The notes below the pieces were generated by a model, which ran no database searches, was not told the DNA's origin, and worked only from the letters and a program-made list of their open reading frames with translations. Below, one piece after another: positions 54,172-63,955 of a stretch of DNA of 64,000 nt (position 1 is its first letter; each line of letters opens with the position of its first letter). Both the position numbers and the translations under genes were made by a program. The DNA is from an uncultured Prevotella sp. (GTDB taxonomy: Bacteria; Bacteroidota; Bacteroidia; Bacteroidales; Bacteroidaceae). The stretch covers positions 61,144 through 125,143 of the forward strand of contig CAKQMS010000005.1 of the NCBI GenBank assembly GCA_934254985.1, written 5' to 3'.

Positions 54172-55122
54172 ATGGAAAAGAAAGATTTGAGAATAGTGTT
54201 TATGGGAACCCCTGAGTTTGCTGTAGGCACATTAAGTAAATTGGTTGAAGGCGGATATAATGTTGTTGCCGTTGTTACTCAACCAGATAAGCCTGTTGGC
54301 CGTCATCAAGACACATTGCAACCTTCTGAAGTTAAGAAGTATGCTTTGGAACATGGTCTGCCTGTGCTTCAGCCTGTAAAAATGAAGGATCCAGCTTTTG
54401 TGGAAGAGTTGGCTTCGTATAAAGCTGATTTGCAGGTTGTGGTAGCGTTCCGTATGTTGCCAGAGGTGGTGTGGGCAATGCCAAAGTATGGTACATTCAA
54501 TGTACATGCTGCATTGCTACCTAAATATCGTGGCGCGGCTCCAATTAACTGGACTGTGATAAATGGTGAGACAGAGACTGGTGTGACAACTTTCTTCCTC
54601 GACCATGATATCGATACCGGAAGAATCATCGACCGCAAGACTTTCCAAATTCCTGATGATGCCGATGTTGAATATGTATACGATGGACTTATGGTTCTTG
54701 GTGCAGAGTTGGCTTTGGAAACTGTAGACAAGGTGATAGCTGGCGATGGTGTTGTAGAGTCGAAAGAACAATCGGAATATGCCGGTGATGCTGAATTGCC
54801 TGTTGCCCCTAAGATTTTTAAAGAGACATGCGAGATTAATTGGAATCAGCCTGCAAAGAAAGTTTATGATTTTGTTAGAGGTCTGTCGCCATATCCTGGA
54901 GCATGGGGAAATGTTGTGCTCAACGATAAGGAGCTGATGCTGAAGGTTTTCAAAACACAGAAGACTGATAAGGCTACATCGCTCGCTCCTGGTGAACTCT
55001 TTGCAGAAAAGGGACATCTATATGTTAGTTGTGCTGATAGTCTGCTTGAAATCTTGCATCTGCAGCAATCGGGAAAGAAGCGTATGAGTGCTAAAGACTT
55101 TATTAATGGTCAAAGACTATAA
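54172..55122 (+). CDS. fmt: methionyl-tRNA formyltransferase
   Basis: Formylates initiator Met-tRNA with 10-formyltetrahydrofolate. The 316-residue protein has RIVFMGTPEFAVG near the start, the folate-site motif VHAALLPKYRGAAPINW and FFLDHDIDTGRII with the catalytic region. The C-terminal OB-like tRNA-binding domain (about 205-316) is present. The start at 54172 adds five residues before the usual RIVFMGTPEF. An in-frame TTG at 54187 would give the canonical N-terminus and a leader of about 20 nt. The promoter sits almost on the ATG, so the start deserves a check. Confidence 0.95.
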   Translation: MEKKDLRIVFMGTPEFAVGTLSKLVEGGYNVVAVVTQPDKPVGRHQDTLQPSEVKKYALEHGLPVLQPVKMKDPAFVEELASYKADLQVVVAFRMLPEVVWAMPKYGTFNVHAALLPKYRGAAPINWTVINGETETGVTTFFLDHDIDTGRIIDRKTFQIPDDADVEYVYDGLMVLGAELALETVDKVIAGDGVVESKEQSEYAGDAELPVAPKIFKETCEINWNQPAKKVYDFVRGLSPYPGAWGNVVLNDKELMLKVFKTQKTDKATSLAPGELFAEKGHLYVSCADSLLEILHLQQSGKKRMSAKDFINGQRL

Positions 55123-55180
55123 TACACATTATCTATATTATACTTTATTATATATATAAAAGTATAGCAATAAGTATATA

Positions 55181-55228
55181 ACTAAAAAGAGCTATTTGGA
55201 ATACGAGTTCCAAATAGCTCTTTTTAGT
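55181..55228. terminator. bidirectional terminator between fmt and the HAD-like gene
   Basis: Arms 55181-55201 and 55208-55228 pair perfectly over 21 bp with a 6-nt loop. The outer part is A-rich on the left and T-rich on the right, so it serves both converging genes. Confidence 0.9.
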
Positions 55229-55252
55229 TGTATTTATAAATGCAGATTTGCT

Positions 55253-55684
55253 TTATCCAAACTGCCACCAATGTTTCTTCTTTGGGATATCTTTTTCATA
55301 GACTTTACCAAATGACTCTTGAATTACTTGCTCAAGAGTCTTATTGTTTTTTATCATCTGATAGATAGTTCCCCAGTCAGGCAATCCACCGACCATTCTG
55401 TCGTCGATGAATAAATCTGCCTTTATCTTTCTTGAGAATTGTTGATTCTTTGTGATATTCTCCTCAGGAAAGTCTTTGTTTATAGCCCAAAACTCTACAC
55501 CTCTCTCCTTACACCAGTTGATGGCGTCATCAAGAAGTCTACCTTCGCGGCATGTCCACAATATCAGGCGATGTCTGTCTTGGATAAGCATTTTCAGAGT
55601 TTCGGTGGCGAACATTCGTTCGTCACCAATCTCTGGATATCTGTTTTCAACTATTGTTCCGTCGAAATCAACAGCTATGGTCAT
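55253..55684 (-). CDS. BT0820-type HAD-like hydrolase
   Basis: A short 143-residue member of the HAD superfamily. Motif I is AVDFDGTIVEN with D6 and D8 (nucleophile and acid/base), the motif II/III region has LILWTCREGR, and motif IV is DLFIDDRMVGG with the paired metal-binding acids. There is almost no cap domain, and the C-terminus is basic and Trp-rich (KKKHWWQFG). This small class is common in Bacteroidota and its substrate is unknown, probably a phosphorylated metabolite. It begins 21 bp after the stop of the tyrosine autokinase gene, so it may be co-transcribed with the polysaccharide genes. Confidence 0.82.
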   Translation of the reverse strand: MTIAVDFDGTIVENRYPEIGDERMFATETLKMLIQDRHRLILWTCREGRLLDDAINWCKERGVEFWAINKDFPEENITKNQQFSRKIKADLFIDDRMVGGLPDWGTIYQMIKNNKTLEQVIQESFGKVYEKDIPKKKHWWQFG

Positions 55685-55705
55685 ATTGATTTTTTAGATA
55701 ATGAA

Positions 55706-58246
55706 TTATAACTTTATAGAATTGTCATTCTTGTTGCCATAGTGCGAATTACTATAGTTGCCGTATGATCCATATGTACCATATGAACTGTATGTACCGT
55801 AAGAGCCATAGCTATGTTTGTTGTAACGAGCATAGCGACCATACTTGCCATAGTTTCCGTAGCCATAATAGTATCCATTCTTTTTCTTCGACATGTCGAT
55901 ACCATTAAGCGCAATGCACATATTCTTGAGCTTGCTGCTTGCAGCCAAACTGTTGACGAGTTCAAAGCTCTCTTTTGCTGTATAGTCTTCGCGGCAGACG
56001 TAGACAGTAAGATCAGAGATACGGCTAATCTGCAATGTATCGGTAACAAGACCAACAGGAGCTGTATCGATGATGATATAATCATACATTTCTTGCAGAT
56101 GCTGAGATATCTCATCAAGAGAGTGGCGTGTGACTAACTCTGCTGGGTTTGGAGGAATAGGTCCTGCCATAAGCAAGTCGAGATTGTCATTAACTCCTGA
56201 TGGGAGAATTTGTTGTCTGATATCGTCCTTTGTAGGGTGTTCTTTTACGATAAGATTGGTGATACCATGTACTCTATCGTTGATTTCAAACAACTGTGCC
56301 AGTCGAGGCTTACGGATGTCGAGACCAACGAGAATAACCTTCTTGCCGAGCAATGCGAAACTTACTGCAAGATTGGATGCAGTAAAGGTTTTACCTTCAC
56401 CAGATGTTGTTGATGTAAAGAGGATGCTCTTTTCGCCTTCTTTAAGCATAAACTGGATGTTGGTACGCATAGAACGGAAAATCTCTTCCATCAAGCTGTT
56501 TGTATTCTCGTGAACTACGATGTCTGCCTTTTGCTTTGCAGAGTCGTTGGCAACAGCAATATCTGCAATGATAGGCAATTTTGTCAACGATGATACATCC
56601 TCGTGACCCTCGATCTTATAGCGGAAGAACTGGAGGATGAATATGATACCTGAAGGAATGGCGATACCGAGAACCAATGCTATAAGCAAGATGATTGAAC
56701 CCTTAGGGCTAACCTTGCCTTCGATAGCAGGATTATCGATGAGCTTACCCTTGTCGGCTGTTGCTGCTAATGAGATAGAGTTCTCCTCACGTTTCTGCAA
56801 GAGCATAAGATACAAACCTGACATCACCTCCTGACGACGACCAATCTGTGTGAGCATGCGCTCCTGTTCTGGTGTAGACTGGAGTTGACCCTGATAGAGT
56901 TGGTATTGTGAGTTTACTGCATCACGCTGTATCTCAACAGAGCGGCGAGCCTGTTGCATAGCTCTACGTATGCTTGATCTGAGGTCGTCGAGCTGTGCGG
57001 TAAGAGGTGTTACAGTAGGTGAATTCTCACTTGCACTCTTCAACAAGCGATTTCTCTGCAATACAATATCGTTATATGTCTTAATGAGGTTGGTTGCAGC
57101 AATATCAGTAAGACCAACGTTTGAAGGAAGCGTTTGGTATTTGTTTTCAGAATGGTTCATGAACTCGTTGATGCTATTGAGAAGTTCAATCTGTGTGTTT
57201 GCATCTGTAAGTTTCTGAGTATACTGCGATGCATCTTTGATTGCTTGGTCTGCATTTAGCTTCAGTTCAACCATCTTGTGAGCTTTCTTGTAGCTTTCAA
57301 GTTCACCTTCTGTGTTGCCCAATTCTGCATTGATTTTCTCCAAACGACCATTGATGAACTCCTCTGTTCTGATGGCAATCTCGTTCTTGTCATCGTTTGC
57401 CTGACGGTTGTAACAGAATACCAACTGACGAAGATAATCCAAAGCACGCTGTTGGTTCTCGTCCTTAAGAACGAGCTGTGCGATGGTTGTCATCTTGCTT
57501 GTCTGAGATACCTCAAGGTTTGCAACATATTTATATGACGCAACCTTTGGAGAATTGATTATAACCTTTAAGTCTTCGCCATCTTCCATAGGCTCGTTGG
57601 CAGTAGCCTTGAAGGTAAGTATACCAGCACGTGTGCCGATAGTAGCAGGAAGCTTATTGATAGTTCTATCTATAGAATAAGGACCCTCTGCATCTGTTTC
57701 CTCTACAGGCACATAGTAAGTACCAGTTACATGATATTTACCATCAGTCTTAGTAATTTTAAGATTGATGCTTGTGTTGAGCTTCTCAAGGTGTGGCGCA
57801 TCTACGTCAACTTCGATAGGATTGGTCTTGTAGAGTAGACGATACTTTACCTTACCTTTTTTATAATAGTTGACATATAACTTCAAATCTCTGATTGCTT
57901 CTTCTGCAATAGAGTAAGAATTCAGTATTTCTACCTCGTTTTCAATACCATTTGAATTACTCATCAAACCCAATGTGCTACTGGTGTTGAGCAACATGTT
58001 GCCATAACGGCTACTCTTCTGACTGTCGTTGTCTTTGATAAGCAACTTAGTACTTGCCTTATATACAGGAGTGGCATAGCGAAGGTAAACCGCTGCCAAA
58101 CCTATACATACGACCAAAGAAAGTAGATACCATTTCCAATTAAGGATAAGGGTTGTGTAAATGGTAGCGAAATCGATGGATGATTTTTCTTCAGTCTCTG
58201 AACTGTTGTAAGAAGCGTCAATTTCAAGTTTCTTGTTTTCTTCCAT
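55706..58246 (-). CDS. capsule/exopolysaccharide chain-length protein with tyrosine autokinase domain (Wzc-like)
   Basis: Inner-membrane co-polymerase and BY-kinase of 846 residues that controls length and export of surface polysaccharide. One membrane helix lies near 35-57 (WYLLSLVVCIGLAAVYL), then a Wzz domain and a long coiled-coil GNVR region (about 250-480), and a second helix near 505-525. The kinase has Walker A (TSTTSGEGKTFTASN), A' (VILVGLDIRKPRLAQLF) and B (YDYIIIDTAPVG). The C-terminal tail of about 60 residues holds roughly 18-20 tyrosines in YGxYG/SYGTYG steps, far more than the usual cluster of autophosphorylation sites. It leads into rmlA upstream on the same strand. Confidence 0.93.
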   Translation of the reverse strand: MEENKKLEIDASYNSSETEEKSSIDFATIYTTLILNWKWYLLSLVVCIGLAAVYLRYATPVYKASTKLLIKDNDSQKSSRYGNMLLNTSSTLGLMSNSNGIENEVEILNSYSIAEEAIRDLKLYVNYYKKGKVKYRLLYKTNPIEVDVDAPHLEKLNTSINLKITKTDGKYHVTGTYYVPVEETDAEGPYSIDRTINKLPATIGTRAGILTFKATANEPMEDGEDLKVIINSPKVASYKYVANLEVSQTSKMTTIAQLVLKDENQQRALDYLRQLVFCYNRQANDDKNEIAIRTEEFINGRLEKINAELGNTEGELESYKKAHKMVELKLNADQAIKDASQYTQKLTDANTQIELLNSINEFMNHSENKYQTLPSNVGLTDIAATNLIKTYNDIVLQRNRLLKSASENSPTVTPLTAQLDDLRSSIRRAMQQARRSVEIQRDAVNSQYQLYQGQLQSTPEQERMLTQIGRRQEVMSGLYLMLLQKREENSISLAATADKGKLIDNPAIEGKVSPKGSIILLIALVLGIAIPSGIIFILQFFRYKIEGHEDVSSLTKLPIIADIAVANDSAKQKADIVVHENTNSLMEEIFRSMRTNIQFMLKEGEKSILFTSTTSGEGKTFTASNLAVSFALLGKKVILVGLDIRKPRLAQLFEINDRVHGITNLIVKEHPTKDDIRQQILPSGVNDNLDLLMAGPIPPNPAELVTRHSLDEISQHLQEMYDYIIIDTAPVGLVTDTLQISRISDLTVYVCREDYTAKESFELVNSLAASSKLKNMCIALNGIDMSKKKNGYYYGYGNYGKYGRYARYNKHSYGSYGTYSSYGTYGSYGNYSNSHYGNKNDNSIKL

Positions 58247-58270
58247 TTTTCTTTTTATGTCATTATATTA

Positions 58271-59140
58271 TTATTCAGTTAATCTGAGAAGGTATTGACC
58301 GTATTCGTTCTTTATCATTGGCTTAGCCAATTCTTTAAGTTGGTCGGCAGTAATCCATCCCTTCTTGAAAGCTATCTCTTCGAGACAAGCCACTTTCAGT
58401 CCCTGTCGCTTTTCGATAACTTCTATAAATGTACTTGCTTCGCTCAGGCTGTCGTGAGTGCCTGTGTCAAGCCATGCAAAACCACGTTGTAGAGTTCTAA
58501 CCTTAAGATTCTTTTGTTTAAGATACTCTTGGTTTACTGTTGTTATCTCAAGTTCGCCTCGTGCGCTTGGTTTTATGTTTTTAGCAATCTTTACTACGCT
58601 GTTTGGATAGAAATAGAGTCCTACAACAGCATAGTTGCTCTTAGGATGCTCTGGCTTTTCTTCTATGCTTAAGCAATTGCCTTTGTCATCAAATTCAGCA
58701 ACTCCATATCTCTCAGGGTCATTGACATAATAGCCGAATACGCTGGCTTTACCATTCTTTGCAGCTTCTACGCTATCTTTGAGCAATGCACTAAAGCCTG
58801 CACCATAGAATATATTGTCGCCCAAAACAAGGCATGCATCATCGTCGCCTATGAAGTCTTCACCTATTATAAATGCTTGAGCTAATCCGTCAGGACTTGG
58901 CTGTTCGGCATATGATATATTCAAACCTATGTCTTCGCCTGTGCCAAGCAAACGCTTAAAACCAGGAAGATCGTAAGGTGTAGATATTACCAAGATATCA
59001 CGGATGCCTGCAAGCATCAATACCGACAAGGGATAATAAATCATCGGCTTGTCGAATATTGGTATCAATTGTTTGCTGATACCTTTTGTTATTGGATAGA
59101 GGCGAGTTCCTGAACCACCTGCTAAGATAATTCCTTTCAT
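58271..59140 (-). CDS. rmlA: glucose-1-phosphate thymidylyltransferase
   Basis: Makes dTDP-glucose from glucose 1-phosphate and dTTP, the first step toward dTDP-rhamnose and related sugars. The 289-residue protein opens with [18 protein letters not shown], the nucleotide-binding signature, followed by [21 protein letters not shown] (in part), [13 protein letters not shown] (metal and substrate Asp) and [13 protein letters not shown]. It is placed between the sugar transferase and the chain-length kinase, so the product probably feeds this polysaccharide. The gap to the kinase gene is 24 bp. Confidence 0.96.
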   Translation of the reverse strand: MKGIILAGGSGTRLYPITKGISKQLIPIFDKPMIYYPLSVLMLAGIRDILVISTPYDLPGFKRLLGTGEDIGLNISYAEQPSPDGLAQAFIIGEDFIGDDDACLVLGDNIFYGAGFSALLKDSVEAAKNGKASVFGYYVNDPERYGVAEFDDKGNCLSIEEKPEHPKSNYAVVGLYFYPNSVVKIAKNIKPSARGELEITTVNQEYLKQKNLKVRTLQRGFAWLDTGTHDSLSEASTFIEVIEKRQGLKVACLEEIAFKKGWITADQLKELAKPMIKNEYGQYLLRLTE

Positions 59141-59184
59141 ATTTTTATATATAATGAATTGTTGTATGATTCTTTTGCTGAGTT

Positions 59185-60675
59185 TTAATATGCGTTTTTG
59201 TCTGGGATGATAACGGATTTCGCAGTTAAGAATATAATCTTAATGTCGAGCCAGAAAGACCAATTCTCAATATACCAAATGTCGCGTTTGATACGTTCTT
59301 CCATTTGCCAAACTTCTTTTGTCTCGCCTCTGTATCCTGTAACCTGTGCCCAACCTGTGATGCCTGGTTTGCAGAAGTGGCGAACCATATACTTATCAAT
59401 TATTTGGCTATACATCTCTGTATGCTTAAGCATGTGTGGACGTGGTCCGACAATACTCATATCACCTTTCAGAACATTGATAAATTGTGGAAGCTCATCA
59501 ATGTTTGTCTTGCGCATGAAGTTACCAAAGGCAAATTTTCTTGGGTCGTTCTTTGTTGCCTGTATTTTATCGGCATCTGCGTTAACATGCATTGAACGGA
59601 ACTTGATACAATCAAAGTTTCTACCATCCGAACCTGTTCTTGCTTGCTTGAAGAAGATTGGACCTGGGCTCTGAAGCTTTATTATCAATGCAATGATAGG
59701 TAAGAATGGTAATAGGCATAGACAAACGCAACCACTAAATACAATATCGAAGGCTCTCTTAAGAGCATAGTTCTGAATCTCAAGAAGTGGCTCCTTGCGG
59801 TTTGTGTATAATCTAAATTCTCCTAACTGTTCTGGTTTTAAATTCAACTGATAGTTGCCAAACTGTCTTGGAACATAGTGGAAATGAATGACATTCTTGT
59901 CGCAGAAATGCATAATGCGTTTAATTTCTTCGTTTTCGCTATGCGACAAACAGCAGAATATTTCTTGTACACCAGAGAGCTGGAAGTTCTTAGATTTGAT
60001 GTTATTGTTATTTATAAGCTCTTCAGAAAGTTCTTTTTTATCGTTCTCTGATACTAGTAGAGATCTTTCCATGAGGTTGTTTAAGTCAGACATGGAACCC
60101 AATCTAACAAAATTAGAACTTACACCTGCAATATTGTTGTCGGCAAAATAACCAATCACGCGATAACCTGTTGACATATCTTCCATCAACTTGTTATAAA
60201 TCTCTGCATTGGCATAGTCGTTACCTATAAATATAACACTTGTGATATTACCTCCTGATTTTCTGTAGAACTTGAGTAAGCTGTGTTCTGCATATCTTGA
60301 ACATAATATAATGATATGGCAAATAACACTATACAATATCATAAATTCAAATAGACTTCCTCCGTTTGATACCAAACGAAGGCTTAAGAAAAATATCAAT
60401 GCATGCGAATAGGTCAATTTGCACGATTGCTTTACTGCATCCATGAACTTGGTGCTACGAAGATGTAATACTGTAGAGTATTCGCTTTGAGATATAATCA
60501 TGGCAAAGTTTGCCAATATTATAGTAAGTCGTTCGTGGTCAAGAAGATATTGTGGTACGACAGAAGGTGTTAACTTTAGAAAAGTTAACAATATAGCATT
60601 GATGATTACGAAGTCGAATAGAATAACGAGTATCTTAATTAAGTTGCTACCGTTCCTGTTTAAAACTTGTCCCAT
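59185..60675 (-). CDS. polyprenyl-phosphate sugar-1-phosphate transferase (WbaP/WcaJ type)
   Basis: Starts surface polysaccharide repeat units by moving a sugar phosphate to undecaprenyl phosphate in the inner membrane. The N-terminal half of the 496 residues has four hydrophobic helices (about 15-110) and a Rossmann-like NAD-binding region ([17 protein letters not shown]). A fifth helix at about 305-330 leads to the catalytic bacterial sugar transferase domain, with [50 protein letters not shown] and GPRPH, and [16 protein letters not shown]. It is first of the cluster sugar transferase, rmlA, tyrosine autokinase, HAD. The sugar is not decided by sequence. Confidence 0.94.
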   Translation of the reverse strand: MGQVLNRNGSNLIKILVILFDFVIINAILLTFLKLTPSVVPQYLLDHERLTIILANFAMIISQSEYSTVLHLRSTKFMDAVKQSCKLTYSHALIFFLSLRLVSNGGSLFEFMILYSVICHIIILCSRYAEHSLLKFYRKSGGNITSVIFIGNDYANAEIYNKLMEDMSTGYRVIGYFADNNIAGVSSNFVRLGSMSDLNNLMERSLLVSENDKKELSEELINNNNIKSKNFQLSGVQEIFCCLSHSENEEIKRIMHFCDKNVIHFHYVPRQFGNYQLNLKPEQLGEFRLYTNRKEPLLEIQNYALKRAFDIVFSGCVCLCLLPFLPIIALIIKLQSPGPIFFKQARTGSDGRNFDCIKFRSMHVNADADKIQATKNDPRKFAFGNFMRKTNIDELPQFINVLKGDMSIVGPRPHMLKHTEMYSQIIDKYMVRHFCKPGITGWAQVTGYRGETKEVWQMEERIKRDIWYIENWSFWLDIKIIFLTAKSVIIPDKNAY

Positions 60676-60718
60676 TTATTAATCCGTATTAATTTAAACA
60701 TCGGTTTGAAATTCTCTG

Positions 60719-60726
60719 CAAATTTA
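60719..60726 (-). promoter_or_regulatory. -7 promoter element for the polysaccharide cluster
   Basis: Minus-strand TAAATTTG, 44 bp before the sugar transferase ATG. No clear -33 box. Confidence 0.45.
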
Positions 60727-60854
60727 ACTATATTATTTGAAATAGCGAAATGAGATTCTGATTTTTTTGTACTTTTGTGATAAATCTATGCTTTAATATC
60801 AATAAAGATGGTATTTGAACCAATTTGGACTTTTATAGTTTTATAATAATAAAT

Positions 60855-60885
60855 TTTGAGTTTTGAATTATTTGCATTAATTTTG
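60855..60885 (+). promoter_or_regulatory. promoter for the unknown protein at 60930
   Basis: TTTG at 60855-60858, 19-bp gap, TAATTTTG at 60878-60885. Leader about 40 nt. Confidence 0.7.
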
Positions 60886-60929
60886 CATACGACAATTGTA
60901 TTATTTGAAATATTTTATAGTAAATTATT

Positions 60930-61547
60930 ATGAACTTTATACAGAGATTATTTGGCAAGAAAGGCTCGGAAGAGAAGGCTGGAGGAATGCAAGACTACAT
61001 GACTTTAGTTAGAGTCTATTTCCAAGCATCTATTGCGGCTAATGTAGGAATTACCAATTTGGCAATGGTGCCAGACTTGAGAGTCTTTAAATCTTCTTTT
61101 CATGTTCCAACAGTAAATAACAAATTGGGTGTTGGTGAGAAAAAATATTGTCAGAAGATGATGCAAGAAATCTATGGTACTGATGATAACTTCTTTAAGG
61201 AAATAGATCAAAGCATCAGAAAGAATTGTAGAAAGATGCAAGACGTACAGATTTATCTTCTTCAATTCCAGAATTTTACACAAGATTTGATGATGCTTAC
61301 TGGTAACTTGATGAAGTTTAAGCTTCGTCTTCCATCATTCTTTAAAAAGGCTATCAAGGCAATGACCGAAAAGACCGTTCACGAAATATTTACTAAGAAC
61401 GATTATACAGATGCTAGCGTATTGAAGACTGTAGTGGCTGTACGACAGTATAACAAACGTTTGGGCTTTAGTGAATCGTGGGTGAGCAATTTCGTATATC
61501 AGGTTGTGATGTTGGCTAAAAAGGAACCAAAACAAGCTGAACAATAG
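60930..61547 (+). CDS. hypothetical helical cytoplasmic protein
   Basis: A 205-residue protein that I do not recognise. There is no signal peptide. The N-terminus is basic and amphipathic (MNFIQRLFGKKGSEEK) and could touch the membrane surface. The rest is predicted helical with many Lys and Gln (for example YLLQFQNFTQDLMMLTGNLM and FKLRLPSFFKKAIKAM). It has its own promoter and lies upstream of the small coiled-coil, zapA and rny genes, which have another promoter. Placement beside cell-division and RNA-decay genes is only a hint. It is a good coding frame with normal codon use. Confidence 0.7.
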   Translation: MNFIQRLFGKKGSEEKAGGMQDYMTLVRVYFQASIAANVGITNLAMVPDLRVFKSSFHVPTVNNKLGVGEKKYCQKMMQEIYGTDDNFFKEIDQSIRKNCRKMQDVQIYLLQFQNFTQDLMMLTGNLMKFKLRLPSFFKKAIKAMTEKTVHEIFTKNDYTDASVLKTVVAVRQYNKRLGFSESWVSNFVYQVVMLAKKEPKQAEQ

Positions 61548-61607
61548 CAATCTTAAACAAATGGCAAAGATAATTAACATATAAAAATAAAATAATGTGA
61601 AATTATC

Positions 61608-61638
61608 TTGCTGTTATAAAATAAAAATGCTAAATTTG
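61608..61638 (+). promoter_or_regulatory. promoter for the coiled-coil/zapA/rny unit
   Basis: TTG at 61608-61610, a 20-bp gap and TAAATTTG at 61631-61638. The ATG at 61658 is 19 bp past the element. Confidence 0.6.
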
Positions 61639-61657
61639 TAGCCAAATTGAATTTCCT

Positions 61658-61951
61658 ATGGATGCCAATGAGAAGACTTTAACAGCTTTTACCACTCGCG
61701 TAAGACAGATGATACTCCAATATTCAGACTTGAAGAAGGAGAATTCTGAGCTTTATGCTATGGTTGACGAACGCGATGCCCAAATCAAGGACTTGCAAAA
61801 GAAGTTGGAGCAGGCTGATAGGGAATATCAGTTGCTAAAGATGGCAAAGATGCTCGAAGTAACTGATGGAGACATGGAGTCTGCACAGAAGCGAGTAGCT
61901 AAGCTAATCAGGGATGTCAATAAATGTATCACGCTGTTAAGCGACAAATGA
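61658..61951 (+). CDS. small coiled-coil protein upstream of zapA
   Basis: A 97-residue protein, almost entirely coiled coil (about 15-65: ENSELYAMVDERDAQIKDLQ in part), with no signal peptide. A short conserved-looking end, VAKLIRDVNKCITLL, follows. Its stop overlaps the zapA start by ATGA, so the two are translationally coupled. A coiled-coil partner before zapA is common in Bacteroidota, and by size and layout it resembles ZapB-like division-site proteins. That likeness is inference; ZapB itself cannot be recognised by sequence. Confidence 0.75.
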   Translation: MDANEKTLTAFTTRVRQMILQYSDLKKENSELYAMVDERDAQIKDLQKKLEQADREYQLLKMAKMLEVTDGDMESAQKRVAKLIRDVNKCITLLSDK

Positions 61952-62262
61952 CACTAAAGATGGCTGAAGAGAACAAAGAAAAACTAAACATAAGATTGTT
62001 TGTCTACGATATGGAGATGCCGCTAAGATGTGATCGAAGCGACGAAGAATATTATCGTAAGGCAGGTAAACTTATAACCGAAACCTTGAATACTTATTAC
62101 TCTTATTTCAAAGGAAAGAAGAGTGATAAGGAGATATTGTATGCTGCTCTTATCGATATCGCTATTAGATATGAGAAAGAGGCTGGGCATAATGACCTTG
62201 GACCGGTGACAGATATTCTTTCGAAGTTGACTTCAGAAATCGAAGATGTCCTGAAGAAATAA
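61948..62262 (+). CDS. zapA: cell division protein ZapA-like
   Basis: Small FtsZ-ring stabilising protein. I start it at ATG 61948, which overlaps the previous stop codon as ATGA; a Met four codons later (61960) is also possible. The sequence [31 protein letters not shown] (in part) has the ZapA N-terminal strand pair and the xxExxxRxAAxxI-type helix. A C-terminal helix forms the tetramer coil. Length of about 104 residues fits. rny follows 34 bp later, an arrangement common in this phylum. Confidence 0.85.
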   Translation: MTLKMAEENKEKLNIRLFVYDMEMPLRCDRSDEEYYRKAGKLITETLNTYYSYFKGKKSDKEILYAALIDIAIRYEKEAGHNDLGPVTDILSKLTSEIEDVLKK

Positions 62263-62296
62263 AGAATATCCACATATTTATATAAATGAACAATCA

Positions 62297-63835
62297 ATGA
62301 CACTTTTTATTATTATTACAGCCATAGTAGGACTTCTGCTTGGAGGTCTTGGGGGCTACTCTCTTTTCCGATATGTTATTACCGGAAAATATAATCAAAT
62401 GGTTGAGGCTGCCAAAAAGGAAGCTGATGTTATAAAGGAGAAAAAACTCCTTGAAGTAAAGGAGAAGTTCCTTAACAAGAAAAGCGAACTTGAAAAGGAG
62501 GTTCAGCAGCGCAACCAGAAAATTCAACAGAGTGAAAACCGCTTGAAGCAGCGTGAGATTTCTCTTAATCAGCGTCAGGAAGAACTTGGACGTCGTAAGC
62601 AGGAAGTTGAGCAAAACCAACAGCGTATTGACAACGAGAAAAAACTCATCGCTATTAAGCAGGAGGAACTCGACAAAATGCAGAATCAGGAGCGCGAGAA
62701 ACTTGAAGAGCTCTCTGGTCTTAGTGCAGAAGAGGCAAAGAATCGTTTGGTAGAAAGCTTGAAGGATGAAGCTAAGACTGCAGCATCAAGCTATATCAAC
62801 GAAATCATGGACGAGGCTAAGCTTAACGCTAATGCTCAGGCTAAGAAAATCGTTATCCAGACTATTCAGCGTGTTGCCACTGAAACAGCTATCGAAAACT
62901 CAGTTAGCGTATTCCATATTGATAATGATGAGGTAAAGGGACGCATCATCGGTCGTGAGGGTAGAAATATTCGTGCTATCGAGGCTGCAACTGGAGTTGA
63001 AATCGTTGTTGATGATACTCCTGAGGCTATCGTTATCTCAGCATTCGACCCTGTACGTCGTGAGGTTTGTCGTTTGGCTCTTCATCAGCTTGTTGCCGAT
63101 GGTCGTATCCATCCTGCTCGTATCGAAGAGGTTGTTGCTAAGGTTAAGAAGCAACTCGACAATGAGATTATCGAAACAGGTAAGCGTACTGCTATCGACC
63201 TTGGTATTCATGGATTGCATCCAGAACTTATCCGTATCATTGGTAAGATGAAGTACAGAAGTTCTTATGGTCAGAACCTCTTGCAGCATGCTCGTGAAAC
63301 TGCCAACCTCTGTGCCGTTATGGCATCGGAGTTGGGATTGAATCCAAAGAAGGCAAAGCGTGCAGGATTGTTGCATGATATTGGTAAGGTGCCTGATGAG
63401 GAGAGCGAATTGCCACACGCACTCTATGGAGCCAAGATAGCTGAGAAGTATAAGGAAAAGCCTGACATCTGTAATGCTATTGGTGCTCACCATGACGAAA
63501 TGGAGATGAACACTCTTCTTGCTCCTATCGTACAGGTTTGTGATGCTATCTCTGGTGCTCGTCCTGGTGCACGTCGTGAGATTGTTGAGGCTTACATCAA
63601 GCGTCTTAATGATCTTGAAGCAATAGCAATGAGCTATCCTGGTGTTACTAAGACATATGCAATTCAGGCTGGTCGTGAGCTCCGTGTTATCGTAGGCGCA
63701 GATAAGATGACAGACGAGGAGACAGAGAACTTGAGTGGTGAGATTGCTACAAAGATTCAGAACGAGATGACTTATCCTGGACAGGTTAAGATCACCGTAA
63801 TCCGTGAGACTCGTTCGGTAGCTTATGCTAAGTAA
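62297..63835 (+). CDS. rny: ribonuclease Y
   Basis: Membrane-anchored endoribonuclease that starts mRNA decay. The 512-residue protein has an N-terminal membrane helix (about 3-23), a long charged coiled coil (about 30-165), a KH RNA-binding domain (about 205-270, [19 protein letters not shown]) and an HD domain with LLHDIGK holding the metal-binding His-Asp pair, and HHDEME further on. Length and layout are standard. It is the last gene of its unit, before a hairpin terminator. Confidence 0.97.
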   Translation: MTLFIIITAIVGLLLGGLGGYSLFRYVITGKYNQMVEAAKKEADVIKEKKLLEVKEKFLNKKSELEKEVQQRNQKIQQSENRLKQREISLNQRQEELGRRKQEVEQNQQRIDNEKKLIAIKQEELDKMQNQEREKLEELSGLSAEEAKNRLVESLKDEAKTAASSYINEIMDEAKLNANAQAKKIVIQTIQRVATETAIENSVSVFHIDNDEVKGRIIGREGRNIRAIEAATGVEIVVDDTPEAIVISAFDPVRREVCRLALHQLVADGRIHPARIEEVVAKVKKQLDNEIIETGKRTAIDLGIHGLHPELIRIIGKMKYRSSYGQNLLQHARETANLCAVMASELGLNPKKAKRAGLLHDIGKVPDEESELPHALYGAKIAEKYKEKPDICNAIGAHHDEMEMNTLLAPIVQVCDAISGARPGARREIVEAYIKRLNDLEAIAMSYPGVTKTYAIQAGRELRVIVGADKMTDEETENLSGEIATKIQNEMTYPGQVKITVIRETRSVAYAK

Positions 63836-63865
63836 ACGTATACTACATATACATATATTTATAAT

Positions 63866-63900
63866 AAAAGGCAAGGTGAATTAATCATCTTGCCTTTTTT
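63866..63900. terminator. terminator after rny, possibly bidirectional
   Basis: AAAAGGCAAGGTGA at 63866-63879 pairs with TCATCTTGCCTTTT at 63885-63898 with one G-U, followed by TT. The A/T flanks let it work on both strands. Confidence 0.8.
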
Positions 63901-63955
63901 ATTATTCTTTATCTAATTCTTTATATCAATAGTTCGTTAAAATTTGATATAAAGG

